A stretch of DNA of 64,000 nucleotides from Streptomyces sp. NBC_00536 (GTDB taxonomy: Bacteria; Actinomycetota; Actinomycetes; Streptomycetales; Streptomycetaceae): NCBI RefSeq assembly GCF_036346295.1, contig NZ_CP107819.1, forward strand, positions 5,270,001 through 5,334,000, in the 5' to 3' direction. The position numbers were made by a program, and so were the translations under genes. Positions within the stretch are counted from its first letter, which is position 1; each line of letters opens with the position of its first letter. The notes beneath the pieces were generated by a model. It worked only from the letters and a program-made list of their open reading frames with translations. It had not been told where the DNA came from and made no database searches. Shown in pieces: positions 43,012 through 51,710 of the stretch.

Positions 43012-43327
43012 CCTGACACCCAAGTCCGGGTGAACAAGCTCAGAAGTGACTCAAGTCCCTTGCCCGCCGGTGCACCGGCGGGCAAGGTCGTACGTACCCA
43101 TTGACCCGCAGGAACACCGGCCGGGACCCCCCACCCCATCCCCGGCCCAGCAGCCCCCGCGACCCCGTCGCGGTCAGCCCTCCGGCCCCTTGACAGACCC
43201 CCCGGCGTGCGGTTCCCGCCACGCAACGTACGATGGGGTAAGGCCGTGGCAGGTTTTTCCGCCCGGCGGGCGCGCGTGCCGGACCGTACGCGACGCCATC
43301 CACGATTCCGGGAGAAGCGCCGCCAGT
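43012..43327 (+). promoter_or_regulatory. 316-bp gap before typA
   Basis: No gene seen. It contains the terminator below and the presumed typA promoter. TTGACA occurs at 43190-43195 and a TACGAT at 43229-43234, but they are too far apart (33 bp) to be one promoter. Confidence 0.4.
43058..43087. terminator. Terminator of the binding-lipoprotein gene
   Basis: Perfect 13-bp arms (43058-43070, 43075-43087) with loop TGCA, 47-76 nt past the stop codon. Confidence 0.85.
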
Positions 43328-45226
43328 ATGACCACGCGCCACGACATTCGTAATGTAGCCATCGTCGCCCACGTCGACCATGGCAAGACGACCCTCGTCG
43401 ACGCCATGCTGAAGCAGGCAGGTGCCTTCGCCGCCCACCAGCACCTCGACGACCGCATGATGGACTCGAACGACCTGGAGCGCGAGAAGGGCATCACCAT
43501 TCTCGCGAAGAACACCGCGGTCAAGTACCACCCGAAGGAGGGTGGCGCGCCGATCACGATCAACATCATCGACACCCCGGGCCACGCCGACTTCGGTGGC
43601 GAGGTCGAGCGCGGTCTGTCGATGGTGGACGCGGTCGTCCTCCTCGTCGACGCCTCCGAGGGCCCGCTGCCGCAGACGCGCTTCGTGCTCCGCAAGGCGC
43701 TCCAGGCGAAGATGCCCGTCATCCTCTGCATCAACAAGACCGACCGCCCCGACTCGCGGATCGACGAGGTCGTCAACGAGACGTACGACCTCTTCCTCGA
43801 CCTGGACGCGGACGAGGAGCAGATCGAGTTCCCGATCGTCTACGCCTGCGCCCGTGACGGCGTCGCCTCGCTGACCAAGCCGGAGGACGGCACCGTCCCG
43901 GCCGACAGCGAGAACCTGGAGCCGTTCTTCTCGACGATCCTGGCGCACGTGCCGGCCCCCGAGTACGACGAGGCCGCCCCGCTCCAGGCCCACGTCACCA
44001 ACCTCGACGCCGACAACTTCCTGGGCCGCATCGCCCTGGTCCGCGTCGAGCAGGGCGAGCTGCGCAAGGGCCAGACCGTCACCTGGATCAAGCGCGACGG
44101 TTCGCAGTCGAACGTCCGCATCACCGAGCTGCTCATGACCGAGGCGCTCACCCGCAAGCCGGCCGAGGTGGCGGGCCCGGGTGACATCTGCGCGGTCGCC
44201 GGCTTCCCCGACATCATGATCGGCGAGACCCTCGCCGACACGGAGAACCCGATCGCGCTCCCGCTGATCACGGTCGACGAGCCGGCGATCTCCATGACCA
44301 TCGGTACGAACACCTCCCCGATGGTCGGCCGCGGCGGCAGCGGCAAGGGCGCGGACGCCAAGTCCGCGGTCAAGGACCGCAAGGTCACCGCCCGCCAGGT
44401 CAAGGACCGTCTGGACCGCGAGCTGATCGGTAACGTCTCGCTCCGCGTCCTGGACACCGAGCGCCCCGACGCCTGGGAGGTGCAGGGCCGCGGTGAGCTG
44501 GCGCTGGCCATCCTGGTCGAGCAGATGCGCCGCGAGGGCTTCGAGCTGACCATCGGCAAGCCGCAGGTCGTCACCCAGCTCGTCGACGGCAAGGTGCACG
44601 AGCCGGTCGAGCGCATGACCATCGACGTGCCCGAGGAGCACATGGGCGCGGTCACGCAGCTCATGGGTGTCCGCAAGGGCCGTATGGACAACATGTCGAA
44701 CCACGGCTCCGGCTGGGTCCGCATGGAGTTCGTCGTTCCGTCCCGTGGCCTCATCGGCTTCCGTACGGAGTTCCTCACCAACACCCGCGGTACGGGCATC
44801 GCCCACTCGATCCACGAGGGCCTGGAGCCGTGGTTCGGCGAGCTGAAGACCCGTAACAACGGTTCGCTGGTCGCCGACCGCGCCGGTTCGGTCACGCCGT
44901 TCGCGATGATCAACCTGCAGGAGCGCGGCGTCCTGTTCACCGACCCCGGCACCGAGGTGTACGAGGGCATGATCATCGGCGAGAACTCGCGCGCCGACGA
45001 CATGGACGTGAACATCACCAAGGAGAAGAAGCTCACCAACATGCGTGCGGCTTCCGCGGACAACACGGAGAACGTGGTGCCCCCGCGCAAGCTGTCGCTG
45101 GAGCAGTCCCTGGAGTTCTGCCGCGACGACGAGTGCGTCGAGGTGACCCCGGAGGCCGTCCGCATCCGCAAGGTCGTTCTGGACCAGAAGGAGCGCGGTC
45201 GTACGACTTCGCGCGCCAAGCGGTAG
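43328..45226 (+). CDS. typA: Translational GTPase TypA/BipA
   Basis: 632 residues from ATG 43328 (MTTRHDIRNVAIVAHVDHGKTT). G motifs: AHVDHGKTT (G1), REKGITILAKN (G2), DTPGHADFGGEVER (G3), NKTDRPDSR (G4). Domains II, III and V follow, and the C-terminal part holds VPSRGLIGFRTEFLT and GEFKT-like features of TypA. It binds the 70S ribosome at the EF-G site and affects stress and low-temperature growth in other bacteria. It is followed by a strong terminator. Upstream in-frame sequence (from 43046) lacks conservation. Confidence 0.96.
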   Translation: MTTRHDIRNVAIVAHVDHGKTTLVDAMLKQAGAFAAHQHLDDRMMDSNDLEREKGITILAKNTAVKYHPKEGGAPITINIIDTPGHADFGGEVERGLSMVDAVVLLVDASEGPLPQTRFVLRKALQAKMPVILCINKTDRPDSRIDEVVNETYDLFLDLDADEEQIEFPIVYACARDGVASLTKPEDGTVPADSENLEPFFSTILAHVPAPEYDEAAPLQAHVTNLDADNFLGRIALVRVEQGELRKGQTVTWIKRDGSQSNVRITELLMTEALTRKPAEVAGPGDICAVAGFPDIMIGETLADTENPIALPLITVDEPAISMTIGTNTSPMVGRGGSGKGADAKSAVKDRKVTARQVKDRLDRELIGNVSLRVLDTERPDAWEVQGRGELALAILVEQMRREGFELTIGKPQVVTQLVDGKVHEPVERMTIDVPEEHMGAVTQLMGVRKGRMDNMSNHGSGWVRMEFVVPSRGLIGFRTEFLTNTRGTGIAHSIHEGLEPWFGELKTRNNGSLVADRAGSVTPFAMINLQERGVLFTDPGTEVYEGMIIGENSRADDMDVNITKEKKLTNMRAASADNTENVVPPRKLSLEQSLEFCRDDECVEVTPEAVRIRKVVLDQKERGRTTSRAKR

Positions 45227-45252
45227 TTGCCGCGAGCGTCACGTTTTGTGAT

Positions 45253-45291
45253 ACGGCCCCTTCCCCACGGACTCCGTGGTGGAGGGGCCGT
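45253..45291 (+). terminator. typA terminator
   Basis: 19-nt arms (45253-45271, 45273-45291) with one mismatch and one G-U pair, followed by TTCGCTTTTG, a weak U-tract. Confidence 0.85.
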
Positions 45292-45642
45292 TCGCTTTTG
45301 TCAACCGGATTGTCTCGTTCTTGTGTCCGTATATCGGGCATCACACTCCGGAAGGTGTACTAACCGTCCGTTTCGCGGGTGTCTGTCTAGGCTCAGTTTG
45401 TCCGTATATCGGGCTACTGACCTGTAGTGATGTTGTCAAAACGAGACCCTTTAAGTGTGGTTTACGGGTCGGCTGTACTTAATAGTTGGCACCAAGCTCG
45501 GGTCAATGGGTCACACACTGTGGGGAGTGTCGACTCACGAGCACACTGTGGGTAACTCATCGCACAAGCGCCGTCAGGGGTGTCGGCGCGCGACCGAGTG
45601 CCCCGTCTTGTTGTGACAAGTGGACTCATGAGGAGGAAACCC
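45292..45642 (+). promoter_or_regulatory. Repeat-rich control region before the first oligopeptide operon
   Basis: Gene-free. It has direct repeats TGTCCGTATATCGGGC (45324-45339, 45399-45414), direct repeats CACACTGTGG (45514-45523, 45542-45551) and AT-rich stretches. Ribosome site GAGGAGG lies 7 nt before the SBP start. Confidence 0.6.
45324..45414. repeat. Paired 16-bp direct repeat
   Basis: Two identical copies of TGTCCGTATATCGGGC, starts 75 bp apart. Each contains a near-palindromic CCGTATATCGG, suitable for a dimeric regulator. Confidence 0.85.
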
Positions 45643-47286
45643 ATGCGTGGTGCTCAGAGCGCCAAGTGGGTCGCGGGCGCGGCAATCATTGCCCTGGCCG
45701 CGACTGCCTGCGGTGGCGGCGGGGACAAGAAGGATGCGGGTGCCGCCGGCGGCACCTTCCGCCTCGGTATCACCGAGCCGGTCGCGGTCGACCCGTTCAA
45801 CGCCCAGGAGTCCGAGGGCTCCCTGGTCGCGCACAACCTCTTCACCGGCCTGTACAGCGCGACGCCGGACGGCAAGCTGAAGCCGGCTCTGGCCGAGTCG
45901 TTCACCACGAGCGACGACGGCAAGACCTGGACCTTCAAGATCAAGGCCGGCACCAAGTTCACCAACGGTGAAGTGGTCGACGCCGAGTCGTTCATCCGCG
46001 GCTGGACCCGCACCGTCGCGAAGGCCTCGGCCTCCGACGTGGCGTACCCGATGGACGGAATCGTCGGCTACAAGGAGCTCAACGGCGGCACCAGCGACAA
46101 GTTCGCCGGTCTGTCGGCTCCGGACGCCAACACGCTGAAGGTCGAGCTGTCCGCGGCTGACTTCGAGTTCGACAAGAAGACCGTTCACACCGTCTTCAGC
46201 CCCGTCCCGAAGGTCGCCGGCGCCGCCAGCAACAAGGCGTACAACGACGCTCCCATCGGCAACGGCCCCTTCAAGATGGAGGGTTCGTGGCAGCACAACA
46301 AGTCCATCACCATGGTCCGTAACGACGACTACGGCCTGGAGAAGGCGAAGCTCGCCAAGGTTGAGATCTCGATCCTCAACTCGGCCAACGCCGCGACCCT
46401 TGAGTACCAGGGTTACCAGTCGGGCAGCTTCGACTGGGCGCGCATGCCCACGCCGCAGCTCCCGGTCGCCAAGGCCAAGTACTCGGCGAAGAAGCAGTGG
46501 ATCGAAGGCGACACCTCGGGTATCAACTACCTGGTCGTCTTCAACCAGAACGCGCCGATGAACAACCCGGACGCGCGCAAGGCGATCTCCTACGCGATCG
46601 ACCGGGACGCCATCGCCAAGGGCGTCTTCCAGGGCATGCAGAAGCCCGCCACCTCCGTGCTCCCGCCGTCGTTCGCGGACACGTACACCAACAACCTCTG
46701 CACCTCCTGCATCAAGCAGGACAAGGACAAGGCCAAGGAGTACGCGGCCAAGGGCAACCTGAAGCCGGGCACCGTCCTGGACTTCGGCTACAACACCGGT
46801 GGCGGCCACGAAGAGTGGGTCCAGGCCATCGCGCAGCAGCTGAAGGACGTCCTCGGCCTCGAGGTCAAGCTGAACGGCAAGCCGTTCAAGGAGGCCCTGT
46901 CGCAGCAGCAGGACAAGGCGACCGCCGGTATCTGGCGTTCGGCGTGGGGCGCGGACTACCCGACCCCGGACAACTTCCTGTTCCCGCTGCTCGACTCGGG
47001 TTCGATCAACGAGGACCCGGCGACGGGCAAGGCCCAGGGTGACAACCGCGGCCGCTACAGCAACCCGAAGTTCGATGAGCTGATCACGAAGGCTCGCGCC
47101 ACCAAGGACCCGGCCGCTCGCGCCGCGGTCTACAAGGAGGCCGAGAAGATCGCGGTCGAGGACGACCAGGCGCTCATCCCGACGTGGAAGCGTACGCAGT
47201 ACCGCCTCGCGAACACGGACAAGTTCAGCAACATGGCGATGGACTTCTTCGAGGACCCGAACCTCGCGGAGATCTCCGCCAAGTAG
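45643..47286 (+). CDS. Oligopeptide-binding lipoprotein (first Opp/BldK-like operon)
   Basis: 547 residues from ATG 45643, with GAGGAGGAAA upstream. Signal peptide and lipobox (IALAATACGG, Cys ~23). SBP_bac_5 features: RLGITEPVAVDPFNAQESEG, LYSATPDGKLKPALAESFTT, NGPFKMEGSWQHNKSITMVR, RKAISYAIDRDAIAKGVF. It delivers peptides to the permease below and is the first gene of the operon. N-terminus closely parallels the second operon's protein (MRGAQSAKW versus MRGATHAKW). A hairpin separates it from the permease genes. In S. coelicolor the analogous BldK system imports a peptide needed for aerial growth; orthology is plausible but not proven. Confidence 0.9.
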   Translation: MRGAQSAKWVAGAAIIALAATACGGGGDKKDAGAAGGTFRLGITEPVAVDPFNAQESEGSLVAHNLFTGLYSATPDGKLKPALAESFTTSDDGKTWTFKIKAGTKFTNGEVVDAESFIRGWTRTVAKASASDVAYPMDGIVGYKELNGGTSDKFAGLSAPDANTLKVELSAADFEFDKKTVHTVFSPVPKVAGAASNKAYNDAPIGNGPFKMEGSWQHNKSITMVRNDDYGLEKAKLAKVEISILNSANAATLEYQGYQSGSFDWARMPTPQLPVAKAKYSAKKQWIEGDTSGINYLVVFNQNAPMNNPDARKAISYAIDRDAIAKGVFQGMQKPATSVLPPSFADTYTNNLCTSCIKQDKDKAKEYAAKGNLKPGTVLDFGYNTGGGHEEWVQAIAQQLKDVLGLEVKLNGKPFKEALSQQQDKATAGIWRSAWGADYPTPDNFLFPLLDSGSINEDPATGKAQGDNRGRYSNPKFDELITKARATKDPAARAAVYKEAEKIAVEDDQALIPTWKRTQYRLANTDKFSNMAMDFFEDPNLAEISAK

Positions 47287-47321
47287 GCGTACTTCTTCAC
47301 CAAAGTAGGTAGGCGAGGGCT

Positions 47322-47353
47322 GTGGGGGCCGAAGTAACTTCTTCGGTCTCCAC
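47322..47353 (+). terminator. Intercistronic hairpin, operon 1
   Basis: 13-nt arms (47322-47334, 47341-47353) with two G-U/mismatch positions, loop TAACTT. It lies between the SBP stop and the permease start, likely an attenuator or mRNA-stability element that lifts SBP over permease expression. Confidence 0.65.
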
Positions 47354-47470
47354 GGCCTTCGCTCAGTCCCGGGCGCACCCCTCATCTCTCCCGTTCCGCG
47401 CCCGGATGCGGCCAATCTCCCGATCGGATGATGCCGCCAACCCCCACGCTCAGTATGTGAAGGAGGCATC

Positions 47471-48394
47471 GTGGGCAGATATGTGATCCGGCGGCTCGGA
47501 CAGATGGTGGTCGTCCTCTTCGGTGCGACGATTATTCTCTTTGGCTGTCTCTTCGTGCTTCCGGGCGACCCGGTGGGTTCGCTCGGCGGTGACAAGGCCC
47601 GCGACCCGGCAGTGGTGCAAGCGCTCCGTGAACGCTACGGACTCAACGACCCGCTGCCGGTCCAGTACGGCAACTTCGTCAAGAACCTCGTGCAGGGCGA
47701 CCTCGGTGAGGACTTCACCCAGCGGCGCCCCGTGACCGAGGTGCTCCAGCCCAAGCTCGTGAACACCGCCGAGCTCGCGCTGCTGGCGATCGTCCTCGAC
47801 ATCGTGATCGGCCTGTTCGCCGGCCTGATCGCCGCGCTGTTCAGATACTCCTTCTGGGACGTACTGATCACGCTCCTCACCACCATGGCCGTCGGCTTCC
47901 CGTCCTTCGTGATCGGCATGGTGTTCCAGAAGATCTTCGTGATCCAGCTCGACTGGGTCCCGCTGATCTCGGACGGCACCTTCAAGTCGATGATCCTGCC
48001 CGCCTTCGTGCTGGCGATCCTCGACGCGGCGCTCGTGGCGAGGCTCATGCGCGGCACCATGCTGGAGGTGCTGCGGGCCGACTACGTCAAGACGGCCGTG
48101 GCCAAGGGTCTGCCGCGCCGGACCGTGCTGCTCAAGCACGTCATGCGGAACTCGATCATCCCGGTCGTCACGTACCTGGGTATCTCCTTCGGCGGACTGC
48201 TCGGTGGCGCACTCATCACCGAGGCGATCTTCAACTGGGACGGCATCGGCCTCGCGCTGGTGACGGCGGTTCAGCAGCAGAACAACCCGATCATCATCGG
48301 CGTGGTGACCTTCGGTGTCGCCGTGTTCGTGTTGCTCAACCTCATCGTCGACCTCTTGTACGCGGTCCTCGACCCCCGCATCCGTCTCGCCTGA
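47471..48394 (+). CDS. Oligopeptide ABC permease, OppB/DppB type (operon 1)
   Basis: 307 residues from GTG 47471 with AAGGAGG upstream. Six membrane segments; the first is YVIRRLGQMVVVLFGATIIL. The coupling (EAA) loop is DYVKTAVAKGLPRRTVLLKHVMRNS and the fold ends VDLLYAVLDPRIRLA, the standard DppB C-terminus. It forms the channel with the next gene product. Confidence 0.93.
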   Translation: MGRYVIRRLGQMVVVLFGATIILFGCLFVLPGDPVGSLGGDKARDPAVVQALRERYGLNDPLPVQYGNFVKNLVQGDLGEDFTQRRPVTEVLQPKLVNTAELALLAIVLDIVIGLFAGLIAALFRYSFWDVLITLLTTMAVGFPSFVIGMVFQKIFVIQLDWVPLISDGTFKSMILPAFVLAILDAALVARLMRGTMLEVLRADYVKTAVAKGLPRRTVLLKHVMRNSIIPVVTYLGISFGGLLGGALITEAIFNWDGIGLALVTAVQQQNNPIIIGVVTFGVAVFVLLNLIVDLLYAVLDPRIRLA

Positions 48395-48425
48395 TCCCAG
48401 GCAGCCCGTTCTAGGAGTCATACCC

Positions 48426-49355
48426 ATGACCGAGCTCACCAAGAGCACATCGGTGGGGGACGCGACCGCTGCGGCAGGGACCGCGAAGGCCGTCGAGGCC
48501 GAACCCGCGATCGCCCGTGTCACCCAGTGGGGCGAGATCCGCCACCGCTTCCTCGCCAACAAGCTGGCCGTCGTCGGCCTCGCCCTGGTCCTCGGCCTGT
48601 TCCTCGTCGCGATCTTCGCGCCGCTGATCGCGCCGCACGACCCGTACGCGCAGGACCTGACCAACACCCTGCAGGCCCCGGGTGGCGACAACCTGCTCGG
48701 TACGGACTCGCTCGGCCGCGACCAGCTCTCGCGCATCATCTACGGCAGCCGCATCGCGGTCATCGTCGGTCTCGCGTCGATCTTCCTGGCCTGCGCCATC
48801 GGCGTCGTCATCGGCGCCATCGCCGGCTACTTCGGCCGCGCCACCGACTCGGTGCTGATGCGCATAGCCGACGTCTTCTTCGCCTTCCCGCTGCTGATCG
48901 GCGCCATCGTGATCATCATCGGGATGGGCCGTGGTGTCACCCCGGTGATCATCTCGCTGGCCATCTTCTCCTGGCCGACGGTCGCCCGTCTGCTGCGCAG
49001 CTCGATCCTGTCGGTCCGCGAGGCCGACTACGTGCTGGCCGCGCGCGCCCTCGGCGCGGACACCCGACGGATCATCATCCGGCACATCCTCCCCAACTCC
49101 ATCGCCGGTGTGATGGCCTACGCCGCCTTCAGTGTCGGCGGAGCCATCGTGGCCGAGGCGTCGCTGTCCTTCCTGGGCGTCGGCGTGAGCCCCGAGGTTC
49201 CCGAGTGGGGCAACATGCTCGCCGGTGCCAAGGACTTCATGGGTGTCAAGGACTACCTGTGGACCTACCCCAGCATCGCGATCGTGCTGACGGTTCTTGG
49301 CTTCGTTTTCGTCGGTGACGGGCTCCGCGACGCCCTCGACCCGAAGCTGCGCTAG
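48426..49355 (+). CDS. Oligopeptide ABC permease, OppC/DppC type (operon 1)
   Basis: 309 residues from ATG 48426, AGGAG upstream. N-terminal 40 residues are polar; NKLAVVGLALVLGLFLVAIF starts the OppC_N region. EAA loop DYVLAARALGADTRRIIIRHILPNS; the tail GDGLRDALDPKLR is diagnostic of DppC. It starts 31 nt after the previous stop. Confidence 0.93.
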   Translation: MTELTKSTSVGDATAAAGTAKAVEAEPAIARVTQWGEIRHRFLANKLAVVGLALVLGLFLVAIFAPLIAPHDPYAQDLTNTLQAPGGDNLLGTDSLGRDQLSRIIYGSRIAVIVGLASIFLACAIGVVIGAIAGYFGRATDSVLMRIADVFFAFPLLIGAIVIIIGMGRGVTPVIISLAIFSWPTVARLLRSSILSVREADYVLAARALGADTRRIIIRHILPNSIAGVMAYAAFSVGGAIVAEASLSFLGVGVSPEVPEWGNMLAGAKDFMGVKDYLWTYPSIAIVLTVLGFVFVGDGLRDALDPKLR

Positions 49356-49370
49356 AAGGGCGGCACCACA

Positions 49371-50426
49371 ATGACTACTTCAAGCGTCACCGCAGAAGTG
49401 CCCCACCAGAGGGCATCCGACGCCGATGCGCCCGTCCTCGAAGTGCGTGACCTGCACGTCGAGTTCAAGACCCGCGAAGGCGTGGTCAAGGCCGTCAACG
49501 GCGTCAACTACAGCGTCTCCGCAGGCGAGACGCTGGCCGTGCTCGGCGAGTCCGGTTCCGGCAAGTCCGTGACCGCACAGGCCATCATGGGCATCCTCGA
49601 CTCGCCCCCCGGGCGCGTCTCCCAGGGCGAGATCCTCTTCAAGGGCCAGGACATCCTGACCCTCCCGGAGAGCGAGCGGCGCAAGCTGCGCGGCCCGAAG
49701 ATGGCGATGATCTTCCAGGACGCGCTCTCCGCGCTGAACCCGGTGTACTCCGTCGGCAACCAGCTGGGCGAGATGTTCCGCGTCCACCAGGGCATGTCGA
49801 AGAAGGACGCCAAGGCGAAGGCCATCGAGCTGATGGAGCGGGTGAAGATCCCGGCTGCCCGCAGCCGGGTCAACGACTACCCGCACCAGTTCTCCGGCGG
49901 CATGCGCCAGCGCATCATGATCGCGATGGCGCTCGCCCTGGAGCCCGACCTGATCATCGCGGACGAGCCCACCACGGCGCTCGACGTGACGGTCCAGGCC
50001 CAGGTCATGGACCTGCTGGCCGACCTGCAGCGCGAGTACAACATGGGTCTGATCCTGATCACCCACGACCTCGGCGTGGTCGCCGACGTCGCGGACAAGA
50101 TCGCCGTGATGTACGCGGGCCGCATCGTCGAGCAGGCTCCGGTCCACGAGCTGTACGCGCGCCCCGCGCACCCGTACACGCGTGGTCTGCTGGACTCGAT
50201 CCCGCGCCTGGACCAAAAGGGCGAAGAGCTCTACGCGATCAAGGGGCTGCCGCCCAACCTGCTCAAGATCCCGACGGGCTGCGCCTTCAACCCGCGCTGC
50301 CCGAAGGCGCAGGACATCTGCCGCACCGACGTCCCGGCCCTGCTGCCGGTGACCGAGCGCGACGGCATCGAACTGGTCGGCCGCGGCAGCGCCTGCCACT
50401 TCTGGGAGGAGCAGATCCATGGCTGA
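49371..50426 (+). CDS. Oligopeptide ABC ATPase, OppD/DppD type (operon 1)
   Basis: 351 residues. Walker [10 protein letters not shown]-loop FQDALSALNP, signature FSGGMRQR, Walker [14 protein letters not shown]-loop LITHDLG. The C-terminal oligopeptide-type extension has the four-Cys motif ([19 protein letters not shown]). It powers peptide import as a heterodimer with OppF. Its last 8 nt overlap the next start (ATGGCTGA). Confidence 0.94.
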   Translation: MTTSSVTAEVPHQRASDADAPVLEVRDLHVEFKTREGVVKAVNGVNYSVSAGETLAVLGESGSGKSVTAQAIMGILDSPPGRVSQGEILFKGQDILTLPESERRKLRGPKMAMIFQDALSALNPVYSVGNQLGEMFRVHQGMSKKDAKAKAIELMERVKIPAARSRVNDYPHQFSGGMRQRIMIAMALALEPDLIIADEPTTALDVTVQAQVMDLLADLQREYNMGLILITHDLGVVADVADKIAVMYAGRIVEQAPVHELYARPAHPYTRGLLDSIPRLDQKGEELYAIKGLPPNLLKIPTGCAFNPRCPKAQDICRTDVPALLPVTERDGIELVGRGSACHFWEEQIHG

Positions 50427-51567
50427 GCTGGACAAGAAGGACGACGCCGTGGATGACGCCACCCCGAGCCTGGCCGAGGTCGAGGTCGTCGACGTGGCGT
50501 CCGAGACGGCGGCCCTGGAAGCCATCGCGGCTCCCGTGGACCGCGGCGAGCCGATCCTGCAGGTGCGCAACCTGGTCAAGCACTTCCCGCTGACCCAGGG
50601 CATCCTCTTCAAGAAGCAGATCGGCGCGGTCCGCGCGGTGGACGGGGTCTCCTTCGACCTCCACCAGGGCGAGACCCTCGGCATCGTCGGCGAGTCCGGC
50701 TGTGGCAAGTCCACGGTCGCCAAGCTGCTGATGCTGCTGGAGACCGCGACGTCCGGCGAGGTGTTCTACAAGGGCACGGACATCACCAAGCTGTCGGGGA
50801 AGGCCCTCAAGGTCGTCCGCCGCAACATCCAGATGGTGTTCCAGGACCCGTACACCTCGCTGAACCCGCGCATGACGGTCGGCGACATCATCGGTGAGCC
50901 GTTCGAGATCCACCCCGAGGTGGCTCCCAAGGGCGACCGGCGCCGCAAGGTCCAGGAACTCCTGGACGTCGTGGGCCTGAACCCGGAGTACATCAACCGC
51001 TACCCGCACCAGTTCTCCGGCGGCCAGCGCCAGCGCATCGGCATCGCCCGCGGCCTCGCGCTCAACCCGGAGATCATCATCTGCGACGAGCCCGTCTCGG
51101 CGCTCGACGTGTCGGTGCAGGCGCAGGTCATCAACCTGATGGCGAAGCTGCAGGACGAGTTCAACCTCTCCTACATCTTCATCGCGCACGACCTCTCCAT
51201 CGTCCGGCACATCTCCGACCGCGTCGGCGTGATGTACCTCGGCAAGATGGCGGAGATCGGCAGCGACCAGCAGATCTACGACCACCCGACGCACCCCTAC
51301 ACCCAGGCACTGCTCTCCGCCGTGCCGGTGCCGGACCCGGGTGCCCGCGAGGGCCGCGACCGGATCATCCTGTCGGGCGAGATCCCCTCCCCGGCCAACC
51401 CGCCGTCGGGCTGCCGCTTCCGCACCCGCTGCTGGAAGGCCGAGGACAAGTGCTCCACCGAGGAGCCGCTCCTCGCGATCCCGGAGCGCTTCAAGGGCCA
51501 GGACACCCCGGCCGCGCACGAGTCCGCGTGCCACTTCGCCGAGGAGAAGGCCGTTCTGGCCGTCTGA
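50419..51567 (+). CDS. Oligopeptide ABC ATPase, OppF/DppF type (operon 1)
   Basis: 382 residues. A 38-residue acidic N-terminal extension not seen in the operon-2 paralogue precedes the ABC domain: LVKHFPLTQGILFKKQIGAV, Walker A GESGCGKS, signature FSGGQRQR, Walker [14 protein letters not shown]-terminal Cys motif [14 protein letters not shown]. Followed by a terminator. Confidence 0.94.
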   Translation: MAELDKKDDAVDDATPSLAEVEVVDVASETAALEAIAAPVDRGEPILQVRNLVKHFPLTQGILFKKQIGAVRAVDGVSFDLHQGETLGIVGESGCGKSTVAKLLMLLETATSGEVFYKGTDITKLSGKALKVVRRNIQMVFQDPYTSLNPRMTVGDIIGEPFEIHPEVAPKGDRRRKVQELLDVVGLNPEYINRYPHQFSGGQRQRIGIARGLALNPEIIICDEPVSALDVSVQAQVINLMAKLQDEFNLSYIFIAHDLSIVRHISDRVGVMYLGKMAEIGSDQQIYDHPTHPYTQALLSAVPVPDPGAREGRDRIILSGEIPSPANPPSGCRFRTRCWKAEDKCSTEEPLLAIPERFKGQDTPAAHESACHFAEEKAVLAV

Positions 51568-51580
51568 CCCCGGCGTGCTG

Positions 51581-51617
51581 AGCGCCCGGTACCGGATCAC
51601 CTCCGGTACCGGGCGCT
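51581..51617 (+). terminator. Terminator of operon 1
   Basis: Perfect 15-bp arms (51581-51595, 51603-51617) with a 7-nt loop, 14-50 nt after the OppF stop. Confidence 0.9.
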
Positions 51618-51652
51618 TCCGCGTTCCCGGGCGGCCGGGCCCGCCGCCCGGT

Positions 51653-51665
51653 CCCCTGATAGGGG
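51653..51665. promoter_or_regulatory. CCCCT-GAT-AGGGG palindrome
   Basis: Perfect 5-bp arms 46 nt upstream of the GNAT start, possible operator. Confidence 0.4.
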
Positions 51666-51710
51666 AAAACCTCGTTGCGCCGCCCCCGCCGTCCCCCCGA
51701 CAGTGGAGCG

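Noticed and set aside
43190-43234. TTGACA and TACGAT as one typA promoter
   Set aside because: The gap of 33 bp is far from the 16-19 bp needed for one sigma-70-type promoter.
45227-45482. Short + strand frames after typA (60-76 residues)
   Set aside because: They cross the typA terminator and lack ribosome sites and codon bias.
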